The notes beneath the pieces are model-generated. The model made no database searches. It was given only the letters and a program-made list of their open reading frames with translations, and was not told where the DNA came from. 64,000 nucleotides of DNA from Pseudomonas canadensis. GTDB taxonomy: Bacteria; Pseudomonadota; Gammaproteobacteria; Pseudomonadales; Pseudomonadaceae. The translations under genes and the position numbers were made by a program. Positions 54,693-63,933 of the stretch are shown here, one piece after another. Numbering within the stretch: position 1 is the stretch's first letter; every line of letters begins with the position of its first letter. The DNA lies in NCBI RefSeq assembly GCF_000503215.1, contig NZ_AYTD01000011.1:124001-188000 (forward strand). Reading direction: 5' to 3'.

Positions 54693-56057
54693 ATGAGCAC
54701 TTCCCCCACGCCCGACGGCGTGCTGAAACCCACCTTGAGTGTCTTCGATGTGGTCGCCATTACCGTGTCGGCGGTGACGCCGGCCAGTTCCGTATTTGTG
54801 ATCGCGCCCTTTGCCATCCAACAGGCCGGTAGCGGCGTGTTCCTGGCGTTTGTGATGGCGGGTTTGCTCGCGTTGATGTTTGCCTTTTGCTACGCCGAAC
54901 TGGGCCGCGCCCACAACAGCGCTGGGGGCGAGTATGTGTACGCCAAGCGCGTATTTGGTGGCATGGCGGGCTATGCGACGTTCCTGACCGTGCTGGTGAT
55001 GTTGCTGTTTATCCCGCCAGTTCTCGCCACGGGCGCGGCAACCTATCTGAATAACGCCCTTGGCACGAAGTTCGATTCCCAGACCGTCGCGTTGGTGATT
55101 GTGGTGTGCAGTTACGCCTTGGGCATTCTCAATATCAAGCTGAATGCCTGGATCACCGGCACCTGCCTGTTACTGGAAGTCGCGGCGTTGCTGGTGATCG
55201 TCGTCATTGGTTTCGGCAACCCGGTACAGCCGGCCAGCGTGCTGTTCCAGCCGCAAATCGTCGAAAACGGCGTGCTGCACCTGGCGCCCTGGGCCCTGGT
55301 GATCGGCGCGGTGGGCATCGGCCTGTTTTCCTACAACGGCTATGGCCCAGCAGTGTTGCTGGCTGAAGACATGAAATGCGGCGGCAAAGGCGTGCACAAG
55401 GCAGTGCTGTGGTCCTTGGGCTTGGTGGTGATCATCGAACTGGTGCCGATCACCGCGCTGTTGATCGGTGCGCCATCGCTCAGTGAGATGATCAGCAGCC
55501 CGGACCCCATCGGTTACCTGTTGACCAGCCATGGCAATGAAACCCTCTCGCGGCTGGTCAGTGCCGGGATCTTCCTGTCGGTGTTCAATGCGATTGTCGC
55601 GATCGTGATCCAGATTGGCCGCGTGGTGTTCAGCAGCGGACGCGACGCGCTGTGGACGCCAAGCATCAACAAACTCTTTACACGTATTCACCCACGCTGG
55701 GATTCGCCCTGGTTGGCTACGCTGTTCCTGGCGATTCCTTCAGCATTGTTGAGTTTCAGCTCCAACCTGGCCGACCTGACTTCGTTCAGCGTGTTGCTGA
55801 TCATGCTGGTGTACCTGGTGGTGGCGTTGAGTGCGTTGATGAGCCGGGTGCTGCTGCGTGATCGCGAGCATCCCTATCGCATGCCGCTGTGGCCGCTGCC
55901 GGCGTTGGTTGCGGTACTGGGCGCGGGTTATCTGTTGGTCACGCTGGTGGCGGCGGCCTCGATCCGCGACATCATGATCATCATCGGCTTGCTGGCCCTG
56001 TCGGTGATTCTGTATTGCATCAGTGGCCGGTCGAGTCCGGTCTTCCAGAAATTGTAA
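54693..56057 (+). CDS. APC-family amino acid/amine permease
   Basis: The product is 454 aa with about 12 hydrophobic helices. The first, VFDVVAITVSAVTPASSVFVIAPF, carries the APC unwound-helix glycine/serine region, and FSYNGYGPAVLLAEDMK is the conserved helix-6 loop. The ATG at 54693 follows GAGGATAACGAT; upstream in-frame codons overlap the LuxR gene and lack a ribosome site. It is followed after 9 bp by the peptidase gene, suggesting that uptake and hydrolysis of the same kind of compound are linked. Confidence 0.9.
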   Translation: MSTSPTPDGVLKPTLSVFDVVAITVSAVTPASSVFVIAPFAIQQAGSGVFLAFVMAGLLALMFAFCYAELGRAHNSAGGEYVYAKRVFGGMAGYATFLTVLVMLLFIPPVLATGAATYLNNALGTKFDSQTVALVIVVCSYALGILNIKLNAWITGTCLLLEVAALLVIVVIGFGNPVQPASVLFQPQIVENGVLHLAPWALVIGAVGIGLFSYNGYGPAVLLAEDMKCGGKGVHKAVLWSLGLVVIIELVPITALLIGAPSLSEMISSPDPIGYLLTSHGNETLSRLVSAGIFLSVFNAIVAIVIQIGRVVFSSGRDALWTPSINKLFTRIHPRWDSPWLATLFLAIPSALLSFSSNLADLTSFSVLLIMLVYLVVALSALMSRVLLRDREHPYRMPLWPLPALVAVLGAGYLLVTLVAAASIRDIMIIIGLLALSVILYCISGRSSPVFQKL

Positions 56058-56066
56058 GGAGTGGTT

Positions 56067-57170
56067 ATGCGCGCACGTCAATTGGGCATCACGTTGGGGC
56101 TGGGCACGCCCGGTGAGTGGAACGCCATCACCGATGTGCCAGGTGTCCGGGTCGGGCACAGCACGATCAAGACACTTATCGACGGCAAGCACGTGCGTAC
56201 TGGCGTCAGCGTGATCCAACCGCGTGCTGGCGAGGCACGCCAGCAACCGTGCTTTGCCGGCTATCACGTGCTCAATGGCAATGGCGACGCCACCGGCCTT
56301 GAGTGGATCAGCGAAGCGGGGCTGTTGACCACGCCGCTGGCCATCACCAACACCCACAGCATCGGCATTGTGCGCGACAGCCTGATCGCCCTGGAGCGCG
56401 AGCGCCTGGCGGACCCGGCGGTGTACTGGTGCATGCCGGTGGTGATGGAAACCTATGACGGCCTGCTCAATGACATCTGGGGCCAGCATGTCGGCCCCGA
56501 GCATGTGCGCGAAGCCGTGGACAACGCCGAAACCGGCCCGGTGCAGGAAGGCGCAGTCGGCGGCGGCACCGGCATGATCTGCCATGAATTCAAAGGCGGC
56601 ATCGGCACGGCCTCGCGGCGCCTGCCGGCGGAACAGGGTGGCTGGACTGTCGGCGTGCTGGTGCAGGCCAACCATGGCAAGCGCCAGGAACTGCGGGTGG
56701 ATGGCTACCCGGTGGGGCGCCAGTTGATGGAAATTTCTTCGCCCTTTGCCGAGCAAGGCACGCCGGGCATGGGCTCGATCGTGGTAATCCTGGCCACCGA
56801 CGCGCCGCTGTTGCCGCACCAATGCCAGCGCCTGGCGCAGCGCGCGTCCATCGGTATCGCCCGCACTGGCGGCGGCACCGAAGATTCCAGCGGTGACCTG
56901 TTCCTGGCCTTTGCCACCGGTAACCAGGATCTGCCGCCAGCGGATTATGGGCGCAAGGGCCTGCCGTTCAGCAGCCCCTTGCAGATGGTCAACAACGACC
57001 ATATTTCGCCGCTGTTCAGCGCGGCGGCTGAGGCGGTGGAAGAGGCGATCATCAACGCGATCCTGGCTGGGGAGAGCATGCTCACCGATCAAGGTGTCCT
57101 GGTGCCCGGACTGGAAGGTGAAACGCTATTGGCGGTATTGCACAAGACGGGCTGGAGTGTGTCCCGGTAA
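56067..57170 (+). CDS. P1 family peptidase (DmpA/BapA-type beta-aminopeptidase-like)
   Basis: The product is 367 aa from the ATG at 56067 (AAGGAG five bases ahead; an in-frame GTG two codons earlier also exists). These enzymes are N-terminal nucleophile hydrolases that cleave themselves before a Ser: here GMGSIVVILATDAPL, Ser237. GVRVGHSTI, the NGNGDATG segment and GAVGGGTGMICHEFKGGIG match the family. They remove N-terminal D-, L- or beta-amino acids from small peptides or amides. The permease just upstream is the likely partner. Confidence 0.9.
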   Translation: MRARQLGITLGLGTPGEWNAITDVPGVRVGHSTIKTLIDGKHVRTGVSVIQPRAGEARQQPCFAGYHVLNGNGDATGLEWISEAGLLTTPLAITNTHSIGIVRDSLIALERERLADPAVYWCMPVVMETYDGLLNDIWGQHVGPEHVREAVDNAETGPVQEGAVGGGTGMICHEFKGGIGTASRRLPAEQGGWTVGVLVQANHGKRQELRVDGYPVGRQLMEISSPFAEQGTPGMGSIVVILATDAPLLPHQCQRLAQRASIGIARTGGGTEDSSGDLFLAFATGNQDLPPADYGRKGLPFSSPLQMVNNDHISPLFSAAAEAVEEAIINAILAGESMLTDQGVLVPGLEGETLLAVLHKTGWSVSR

Positions 57171-57253
57171 TAGGGGGCACGCCAAGTTATTAATACAAGT
57201 AGTGGCTGTTTAATGTTGCCAATGACACCCTGCCAATATATTGGATCCATTAA

Positions 57254-57285
57254 CTAACGGCGCCGCTCAATTTGAGCGGCGTTAG
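57254..57285. terminator. Hairpin downstream of the peptidase gene
   Basis: CTAAC...GCCGCTC pairs with GAGCGGC...GTTAG around AATTT, with a small bulge. The following TGCTATTTAATATTT is T-rich but not a clean T-run. The 365-bp region 57171-57535 also holds the aprA promoter (not pinpointed) and leader. Confidence 0.5.
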
Positions 57286-57456
57286 TGCTATTTAATATTT
57301 AAATAATCGCGCTGCTTTTTTCAGGGCGAAAGCCAATACCGGCCAACAAACACGGCGCTGAACTTGTTTCAGTTGTTTGCTTGCCCGGTTTTAGTGCGGG
57401 AAAAGATGTAGACGAAAGATTTCAAGTTGTGTCAGTTTTCTTACGCCTTCAAAAGA

Positions 57457-57480
57457 GGCGAGTGATAGGACGATCTCGCC
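57457..57480 (+). promoter_or_regulatory. RsmA/CsrA-type hairpin in the aprA leader
   Basis: GGCGAG (57457-57462) and CTCGCC (57475-57480) make a perfect 6-bp stem whose 12-nt loop is TGATAGGACGAT. A GGA in a loop is the hallmark of RsmA/RsmE binding. It lies 56-79 nt ahead of the aprA start codon. Confidence 0.6.
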
Positions 57481-57519
57481 CGCGAGGTTCCTATCGAACA
57501 AAGACTGATGCACTTGCAA

Positions 57520-57529
57520 ACAAGGAAGT
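57520..57529 (+). promoter_or_regulatory. RsmA/CsrA consensus on the aprA ribosome binding site
   Basis: ACAAGGAAGT matches the (A/U)CANGGANG(U/A) Rsm consensus and includes the Shine-Dalgarno of aprA (AAGGAAG, seven bases from the ATG). Binding here would block translation, which is how GacS/GacA-Rsm controls aprA in P. fluorescens-group strains. Confidence 0.7.
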
Positions 57530-57535
57530 ACGTTT

Positions 57536-58984
57536 ATGTCAAAAGTAAAAGACAAAGCTATCGTGTCGGCGGCGCAAGCCAGCACCGCTTACTCGCAAAT
57601 CGATAGCTTCAGCCATCTGTACGACCGTGGCGGCAACCTCACGGTCAACGGTAAACCCTCGTTTTCCGTGGACCAGGCGGCTGACCACCTGTTGCGTGAA
57701 AATGCGGCCTATCGCGACGTGGATGGCAACGGCAAGATCGATCTGACTTACACCTTTCTCACCTCGGCGTCCTCGGCAACCATGAACAAACATGGCATCA
57801 CCGGGTTCAGCCAGTTCAACACCCAGCAGAAAGCACAGGCCGTATTGGCCATGCAATCCTGGGCGGATGTGGCCAATGTGACCTTCACCGAGAAAGCCTC
57901 GGGCGGTGACTTCCACATGACCTTCGGCAACTACAGCGGAGGCCAGGACGGCGCGGCCGCGTTTGCTTACCTGCCGGGCACCAACGACAAGTATCACCAA
58001 AGTGGCCTGGACGGCACCTCATGGTACCTGACCAACAGCAGCTACACGCCAAACAAGACGCCGGACCTGAACAACTACGGCCGGCAGACCCTGACCCACG
58101 AAATCGGGCATACCCTGGGGCTGGACCACCCTGGCGACTACAACGCCGGGACCGGCAACCCTTCCTACAAAGACGCGGACTATGGACAGGACACGCGTGG
58201 CTACAGCGTCATGAGTTACTGGAGCGAGAGCAACACCAACCAGAACTTCAGCAAGGGCGGCGTCGAAGCTTACGCGTCCGGCCCGCTGATCGACGACATC
58301 GCAGCGATCCAGAAGCTCTACGGCGCCAACTACAACACCCGCGCCGGCGACACCACCTACGGCTTCAACTCCAACACCGGGCGTGATTTCCTCAGCGCCA
58401 CCTCGAACGCCGACAAGCTGGTGTTCTCGGTGTGGGACGGTGGTGGCAATGACACCTTGGACTTCTCCGGTTTTACCCAGAACCAGAAGATCAACCTCAA
58501 TGAAACGTCGTTCTCCGACGTTGGCGGCCTGGTGGGCAACGTGTCCATCGCCAAGGGCGTGACCGTCGAGAACGCTTTCGGCGGCGCCGGCAATGACTTG
58601 ATCATTGGCAACAACGCGGCCAACGTGATCAAGGGTGGGGCCGGCAACGACCTCATCTACGGTGGCGGCGGTGCGGACCAACTGTGGGGCGGCGCGGGCA
58701 ACGACACCTTTGTGTTTGGTGCCAGTTCCGATTCCAAGCCAGGCGCTGCGGACAAGATCTTTGACTTCACCTCCGGTTCGGACAAGATCGACCTGTCGGG
58801 CATTACCAAGGGTGCAGGCCTGACCTTCGTCAATGCCTTCACCGGGCATGCCGGCGATGCTGTACTCAGCTATGCCGCAGGCACCAAACTGGGCACCTTG
58901 GCAGTAGACTTCTCCGGGCACGGCGTGGCGGACTTCCTCGTCACCACCGTCGGCCAGGCAGCCGTCAGCGACATCGTGGCGTAA
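57536..58984 (+). CDS. aprA: Alkaline metalloprotease AprA (serralysin)
   Basis: The product is 482 aa with no classical signal peptide. The zinc site [11 protein letters not shown] spans residues 188-198 and the Met-turn SVMSY 224-228. GGxGxD-type RTX calcium repeats occur at about 343-390 ([27 protein letters not shown]). A hydrophobic C-terminal secretion signal ends SDIVA. It is a secreted broad-specificity protease exported by the AprDEF type I system encoded downstream. A Rsm-controlled leader lies upstream and a GC-rich hairpin downstream. Confidence 0.97.
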   Translation: MSKVKDKAIVSAAQASTAYSQIDSFSHLYDRGGNLTVNGKPSFSVDQAADHLLRENAAYRDVDGNGKIDLTYTFLTSASSATMNKHGITGFSQFNTQQKAQAVLAMQSWADVANVTFTEKASGGDFHMTFGNYSGGQDGAAAFAYLPGTNDKYHQSGLDGTSWYLTNSSYTPNKTPDLNNYGRQTLTHEIGHTLGLDHPGDYNAGTGNPSYKDADYGQDTRGYSVMSYWSESNTNQNFSKGGVEAYASGPLIDDIAAIQKLYGANYNTRAGDTTYGFNSNTGRDFLSATSNADKLVFSVWDGGGNDTLDFSGFTQNQKINLNETSFSDVGGLVGNVSIAKGVTVENAFGGAGNDLIIGNNAANVIKGGAGNDLIYGGGGADQLWGGAGNDTFVFGASSDSKPGAADKIFDFTSGSDKIDLSGITKGAGLTFVNAFTGHAGDAVLSYAAGTKLGTLAVDFSGHGVADFLVTTVGQAAVSDIVA

Positions 58985-58991
58985 TGCACGG

Positions 58992-59017
58992 GCGCGGCGT
59001 TTCGGCGCCGCGCTTTA
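58992..59017 (+). terminator. Hairpin between aprA and the inhibitor gene (attenuator)
   Basis: GCGCGGCG (58992-58999) pairs with CGCCGCGC (59006-59013), followed by TTTA. The short T-run suggests partial termination, which would set high protease and lower inhibitor and secretion-gene expression. Confidence 0.5.
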
Positions 59018-59033
59018 CCGATGGAGCGTGAAG

Positions 59034-59402
59034 ATGCAGCGTTTTTTCACAGTGATCACCCGCGTGTTGCAGGTGATGTTCGTGTCGGCAGGAGCCCACG
59101 TCATGGCGAGCAGTCTTGTATTACCCACCACCGCCCAGTTGGCCGGGCATTGGCAGTTGCACCAAAAGGATAAGGTGTGCGCACTTGACCTGCTGGAGCA
59201 GGCGAATGCCTTGGACGGCGACCTCGCTTGTGTCGCGCAATGGCTCGGTGAGAAACCCCTGACCTGGACACCCACACCGGATGGTATCTGGCTGATGAAC
59301 GCCGAAGGCAGCGGGATAACCCATCTCAATCGAGAGCAGGCGGACGAGTATAAAGGCCGCACGCCTACGGGCCTGGAAGTTGTATTGCAACGCACACCTT
59401 AG
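59034..59402 (+). CDS. inh: Periplasmic inhibitor of alkaline protease (AprI/Inh)
   Basis: The product is 122 aa from the ATG at 59034 (GGAG seven bases ahead; an in-frame GTG two codons earlier is weaker). It has a signal peptide to about GAHVMASS. The mature part, LPTTAQLAGHWQLHQKDKVCALDLL...GDLACVAQWL, matches the Inh family with the conserved W in the N-terminal trunk and two Cys. The inhibitor blocks protease that reaches the periplasm by inserting its N-terminus in the active site. Confidence 0.92.
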   Translation: MQRFFTVITRVLQVMFVSAGAHVMASSLVLPTTAQLAGHWQLHQKDKVCALDLLEQANALDGDLACVAQWLGEKPLTWTPTPDGIWLMNAEGSGITHLNREQADEYKGRTPTGLEVVLQRTP

Positions 59403-59504
59403 TTGTCGTTATAACTATATAACTGAATTTATTAGTTGACCGCTCCGTTGTTTGGGGTTGGGGAAACTATTGCGCGAAATTTGTTTCAGGGAAGATCAGA
59501 AACC

Positions 59505-61256
59505 ATGGCGAAGTCCCATGCCGTCGCGCCCTTATTCAAGGCGCTGGATGAATACAAAAGCATGTTGATCAGTGTTGGCTGTTTCACAGCATTGATTAAC
59601 CTGCTGATGCTGGTGCCGTCGATTTACATGCTGCAAGTGTATGACCGCGTGCTGTCCTCCCAGAATGAAACCACCCTGGTGATGTTGACGTTGATGGTGG
59701 TGGGCTTCTTTGCGTTTATTGGCACGCTTGAGGTCATTCGCAGTTTTATCGTGATCCGCATCGGCAGCCAGTTGGAGCGGCGTTTCAACTTGCGCGTGTA
59801 CAAGGCCGCGTTCGAGCGCAACCTGCAACGCGGGCAGGGGCATGCTGGGCAGGCGTTGGGCGACTTGACTCATATCCGCCAATTCATCACGGGGCCAGCG
59901 TTGTTCGCGTTTTTCGACGCGCCGTGGTTTCCCATTTATCTATTTGTGATCTTCCTGTTCAACGTGTGGCTCGGTGTGCTGGCCACCGCGGGCGCGGTGC
60001 TGTTGATCGCCCTCGCATGCCTGAATGAATACCTGACCAAAAAGCCGTTGGGCGAGGCCAGTGGTTATTCCCAGCAGTCCACGCAACTGGCGACCAGCCA
60101 CTTGCACAATGCCGAGACGATCCAGGCCATGGGCATGCTTGGTGCGCTGCGCCAGCGCTGGTTTGCGGTGCACTCGCAGTTTCTAGGCTTGCAAAACCAG
60201 GCCAGTGATACCGGCTCCGTGGTGACTTCCCTGAGCAAATCCCTGCGGTTGTGCCTGCAATCCTTGGTGCTGGGCCTGGGGGCCTTGTTAGTGATCAAGG
60301 GGGACATGACCGCCGGGATGATGATCGCCGGTTCCATTCTGATGGGCCGGGTGCTCAGCCCCATCGACCAGTTGATTGCGGTGTGGAAGCAATGGAGTTC
60401 GGCCAAGCTGGCCTACCAGCGGCTGGATGATCTGTTGCGCGAATTTCCGCCGGAAGTCGAGCAGATGAAGCTGCCGCCGCCCAAAGGCCAGGTCAGCTTT
60501 GAACAGGTCAGTGCAGGCCCGCCTGGGCGGCGGATGGCGACCTTGCATCAAGTTAGTTTCAACCTGGGCGCGGGTGAAGTGCTCGGTGTGCTCGGCGCCT
60601 CGGGCTCCGGTAAATCCACCCTGGCCCGTGTGCTGGTGGGCGTCTGGCCGACGCTGGCCGGAACGGTGCGCCTGGATGGCGCGGACATTCATCGCTGGGA
60701 ACGCGACGACCTCGGCCCGCACATTGGCTATCTGCCCCAGGACATCGAGCTGTTCAGCGGCAGCATTGCCGACAATATTGCGCGCTTTCGCGAAGCCGAC
60801 CCCGAGCAGGTGGTGCAGGCGGCGCAGCAGGCTGGCGTGCATGAACTGATCCTGCGCTTGCCCCAGGGCTACGACACGGTGCTGGGTGACAACGGCGGCG
60901 GCCTGTCCGGCGGCCAGAAACAACGGGTGGCGTTGGCCCGCGCCCTGTACGGCGGGCCGCGCCTGATCGTGCTGGATGAGCCCAATTCCAATCTCGACAC
61001 CGTCGGCGAAGCTGCGCTGGCCAGTGCCATCGTGCAGATGAAAGCCCAGGGCAGCAGTGTGGTGCTGGTCACCCATCGTTCGTCAGCGCTGGCCCAGGCC
61101 GACAAGTTGCTGGTGCTCAGCGAAGGGCATTTGCAGGCGTTCGGGCCGAGCCAGGAAGTGCTGCGGGCGTTGTCCGGACAGCAAGAGCCGCCCAAGGAGA
61201 GACCGGGCGTGAGTTTCAGTCGTCAGTACCAGGCCGGAAGGAATCCAGGCGCATGA
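59505..61256 (+). CDS. aprD: Type I secretion ABC transporter AprD
   Basis: The product is 583 aa from the ATG at 59505; earlier in-frame ATGs lack the family N-terminus. The N-terminal part holds six membrane helices (GCFTALINLLMLVPSIYMLQVYDRV is typical). The ATPase has VLGASGSGKSTLARV, signature LSGGQKQRVALARAL, and Walker B LIVLDEPNSNLD. It energises one-step export of AprA and probably of further RTX proteins. It overlaps aprE by 4 nt. Confidence 0.95.
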   Translation: MAKSHAVAPLFKALDEYKSMLISVGCFTALINLLMLVPSIYMLQVYDRVLSSQNETTLVMLTLMVVGFFAFIGTLEVIRSFIVIRIGSQLERRFNLRVYKAAFERNLQRGQGHAGQALGDLTHIRQFITGPALFAFFDAPWFPIYLFVIFLFNVWLGVLATAGAVLLIALACLNEYLTKKPLGEASGYSQQSTQLATSHLHNAETIQAMGMLGALRQRWFAVHSQFLGLQNQASDTGSVVTSLSKSLRLCLQSLVLGLGALLVIKGDMTAGMMIAGSILMGRVLSPIDQLIAVWKQWSSAKLAYQRLDDLLREFPPEVEQMKLPPPKGQVSFEQVSAGPPGRRMATLHQVSFNLGAGEVLGVLGASGSGKSTLARVLVGVWPTLAGTVRLDGADIHRWERDDLGPHIGYLPQDIELFSGSIADNIARFREADPEQVVQAAQQAGVHELILRLPQGYDTVLGDNGGGLSGGQKQRVALARALYGGPRLIVLDEPNSNLDTVGEAALASAIVQMKAQGSSVVLVTHRSSALAQADKLLVLSEGHLQAFGPSQEVLRALSGQQEPPKERPGVSFSRQYQAGRNPGA

Positions 61257-62566
61257 GCAACATCACTGTTGAACCACGCTTTAAAGAACACGACGCTAAT
61301 TTCTTCGCACGCATGGGCTGGTTGCTGACGGTGGTCGGGGCTGGCGGCTTTTTCCTGTGGGCCAGCCTCGCGCCATTGGACCAGGGTATTCCGGTGCAAG
61401 GCACGGTGGTGGTGTCGGGCAAGCGTAAGGCGGTGCAAACCCTCAGCCCCGGCGTGGTCAGCCGGATTCTGGTGAAGGAGGGCGAGTGGGTGAAGCAAGG
61501 CCAGCCGCTGTTTCGTCTCGACCAGACTCAGCACCAGGCCGACGTGCAGTCCCTGCAAGCCCAGTACCGCATGGCCTGGGCCAGTGTGGCGCGCTGGCAG
61601 AGTGAACGTGACAATCAGTCCAGCATCACCTTTCCCACCGAACTCAGCGCCAATCCCGACCCGGCCCTGGCGTTGGTGCTGGAAGGTCAGCGCCAACTGT
61701 TCAGCAGCCGTCGCGAAGCCTTTGCCCGTGAACAGGCCGGTATCCGCGCCAATATCGACGGCGCCACCGCGCAGTTGGGCGGCATGCGCCGCGCCCGCAG
61801 CGATTTGACCGCCCAGGCGCAGTCCCTGCGTGATCAACTGAGCAATCTGCAACCCTTGGCCGACAACGGCTACATCCCGCGCAACCGGCTGATGGACTAC
61901 CAACGGCAGTTGTCCCAAGTGCAACAGGATCTGGCGCAAAACACCGGCGAAAGTGGCCGGGTAGAGCAGGGCATCCTCGAGTCACGGCTGAAACTGCAAC
62001 AGCACAGTGAGGAATACCAGAAGGAAGTACGCAGTCAGTTGGCCGACGCACAACTGCGCAGCCTGACTCTGGAACAACAACTCACCTCGGCCGGGTTCGA
62101 CCTGCAACACAGCGAAATCAACGCCCCGGCGGATGGCATCGCGGTCAATCTCAGCGTGCATACCGAGGGCGCCGTGGTCCGCGCGGGTGAAACCCTGCTG
62201 GAGATCGTGCCCCAAGACACGCGCCTGGAAGTGGAAGGGCGTTTGCCGGTGCATTTGGTCGACAAGGTCGGCACGCACCTGCCGGTCGACATTCTGTTCA
62301 CCGCCTTCAACCAAAGCCGCACACCGCGTGTGCCGGGGGAGGTCAGCCTGCTTTCCGCCGACCAGATGCTCGATGAAAAAACCGGCGCGGCCTACTACGT
62401 GCTGCGCACTACGGTGAGCGAAGCGGCGTTGGAAAAACTCCACGGGCTGGTGATCAAGCCGGGCATGCCCGCCGAGATGTTCGTGCGCACCGGCGAGCGC
62501 TCGCTGCTCAATTACCTGTTCAAGCCGCTGCTCGACCGCGCCGGCTCCGCGTTGACCGAGGAATAG
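61253..62566 (+). CDS. aprE: Type I secretion membrane-fusion protein AprE
   Basis: The product is 437 aa. A short cytoplasmic N-terminus is followed by one membrane helix (MGWLLTVVGAGGFFLWASLAP), a lipoyl-like barrel (GTVVVSGKRKAVQTLSPGVV), a long coiled coil (about residues 90-280), and a C-terminal HlyD-type beta domain (INAPADGIAVNLSVHTEGAVVRAGETLLEIVP). It bridges AprD and AprF. It overlaps aprD and precedes aprF by 2 nt. Confidence 0.95.
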   Translation: MSNITVEPRFKEHDANFFARMGWLLTVVGAGGFFLWASLAPLDQGIPVQGTVVVSGKRKAVQTLSPGVVSRILVKEGEWVKQGQPLFRLDQTQHQADVQSLQAQYRMAWASVARWQSERDNQSSITFPTELSANPDPALALVLEGQRQLFSSRREAFAREQAGIRANIDGATAQLGGMRRARSDLTAQAQSLRDQLSNLQPLADNGYIPRNRLMDYQRQLSQVQQDLAQNTGESGRVEQGILESRLKLQQHSEEYQKEVRSQLADAQLRSLTLEQQLTSAGFDLQHSEINAPADGIAVNLSVHTEGAVVRAGETLLEIVPQDTRLEVEGRLPVHLVDKVGTHLPVDILFTAFNQSRTPRVPGEVSLLSADQMLDEKTGAAYYVLRTTVSEAALEKLHGLVIKPGMPAEMFVRTGERSLLNYLFKPLLDRAGSALTEE

Positions 62567-62568
62567 AC

Positions 62569-63903
62569 ATGAAGCACGTGTTTATCGCCTTGCTGTTGAC
62601 CAGCGCGAGTGCCCAGGCCGCCATGGGGCCGTTCGATGTGTACGAGCAGGCTTTGCGTAACGATCCGGTGTTCCTCGGTGCCATCAAGGAGCGCGACGCC
62701 GGCCTGGAAAACCGCGCCATCGGCCGCGCCGGTCTGCTGCCCAGGCTGTCGTACAACTACAACAAGGGGCGCAACAATTCCGAGGCCCACTTGCCCGATG
62801 GGCGCGGCGGTAGCTATCGCGACGACCGCAACTACAACAGTTATGGCTCCACCTTCAGCTTGCAACAGCCGCTGTTCGACTACGAGGCCTACGCCAACTA
62901 CCGCAAAGGCGTGGCCCAGGCGCTGTTTGCCGATGAAAGCTTTCGCGACAAGAGCCAGGCACTGCTGGTGCGGGTGCTGACGTATTACACCCAGGCATTG
63001 TTCGCCCAGGACCAGATCGACATCGCCCGCGCAAAGAAGAAGGCGTTCGAGCAGCAATTCCAGCAGAACCAGCATCTGTTTCAGCAAGGCGAGGGCACAC
63101 GCACGGATATTCTGGAAGCCGAATCCCGCTACGAATTGGCCACCGCCGAAGAGATTCAGGCCTTGGATGAACAGGACGCGTCCCTGCGGGAGCTGGGCGC
63201 ATTGATTGGCGTGCAGAGCGTCAACATCCACGACTTGGCCCCGCTGAACCAGGGCTTTGCCGCTTTCACCCTGACCCCGGCCAACTATGACACCTGGCAC
63301 GAACTGGCGATCAGCAACAACCCCACGCTGGCCTCGCAGCGCCAGGCCCTGGAAGTGGCGCGTTATGAAGTGGAGCGCAACCGCGCCGGGCATTTGCCCA
63401 AGGTCACGGCCTATGCCAGCTCGCGTCAGCAGGAATCCGACAGCGGCAACACCTACAACCAGCGCTACGACACCAACACCATCGGCGTTGAAGTCAGCGT
63501 GCCGCTGTATGCCGGTGGCGGCATCTCGGCCTCCACCCGCCAGGCCAGTCGTGCCATGGAGCAGGCCGAGTACGAACTGGAAGGCAAAACCCGCGAAACC
63601 CTGATCGAGCTGCGCCGGCAGTTCAGTGCCTGTTTGTCGGGGGTGAGCAAGCTGCGTGCGTACCAGAAGGCGCTGGTGTCGGCCGAGGCGTTGGTGGTGT
63701 CGACCCAGCAAAGCATCCTCGGTGGCGAGCGGGTCAACCTCGATGCACTCAACGCCGAGCAGCAGCTTTACAGCACCCGCCGCGACCTGGCGCAAGCGCG
63801 CTATGACTACCTGATGGCCTGGACCAAGTTGCATTACTACGCCGGCAACCTGCGGGACACCGACCTGGCGAAGGTCGATGAGGCGTTCGGCCCCCTGAAG
63901 TAA
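62569..63903 (+). CDS. aprF: Type I secretion outer-membrane protein AprF (TolC family)
   Basis: The product is 444 aa with a signal peptide (MKHVFIALLLTSASAQAAMG) and two TolC repeats: FDVYEQALRNDPVFLGAIKERDAG... and ELAISNNPTLASQRQALEVARYEV.... GERVNLDALNAEQQLYSTRRDLAQARYDYL is the usual second-repeat helix. It forms the outer-membrane duct for AprA. Confidence 0.95.
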   Translation: MKHVFIALLLTSASAQAAMGPFDVYEQALRNDPVFLGAIKERDAGLENRAIGRAGLLPRLSYNYNKGRNNSEAHLPDGRGGSYRDDRNYNSYGSTFSLQQPLFDYEAYANYRKGVAQALFADESFRDKSQALLVRVLTYYTQALFAQDQIDIARAKKKAFEQQFQQNQHLFQQGEGTRTDILEAESRYELATAEEIQALDEQDASLRELGALIGVQSVNIHDLAPLNQGFAAFTLTPANYDTWHELAISNNPTLASQRQALEVARYEVERNRAGHLPKVTAYASSRQQESDSGNTYNQRYDTNTIGVEVSVPLYAGGGISASTRQASRAMEQAEYELEGKTRETLIELRRQFSACLSGVSKLRAYQKALVSAEALVVSTQQSILGGERVNLDALNAEQQLYSTRRDLAQARYDYLMAWTKLHYYAGNLRDTDLAKVDEAFGPLK

Positions 63904-63933
63904 GCCTCCATAACAACAATAAGGATGGTTTCG

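Noticed and set aside
55740..57092. A 450-codon minus-strand frame opposite the permease and peptidase genes
   Set aside because: Low-complexity His/Gln/Arg composition, and it spans two unrelated real genes on the other strand.
62512..63834. A 440-codon minus-strand frame opposite aprF
   Set aside because: Shadow of the TolC-family gene; no ribosome site or family match.
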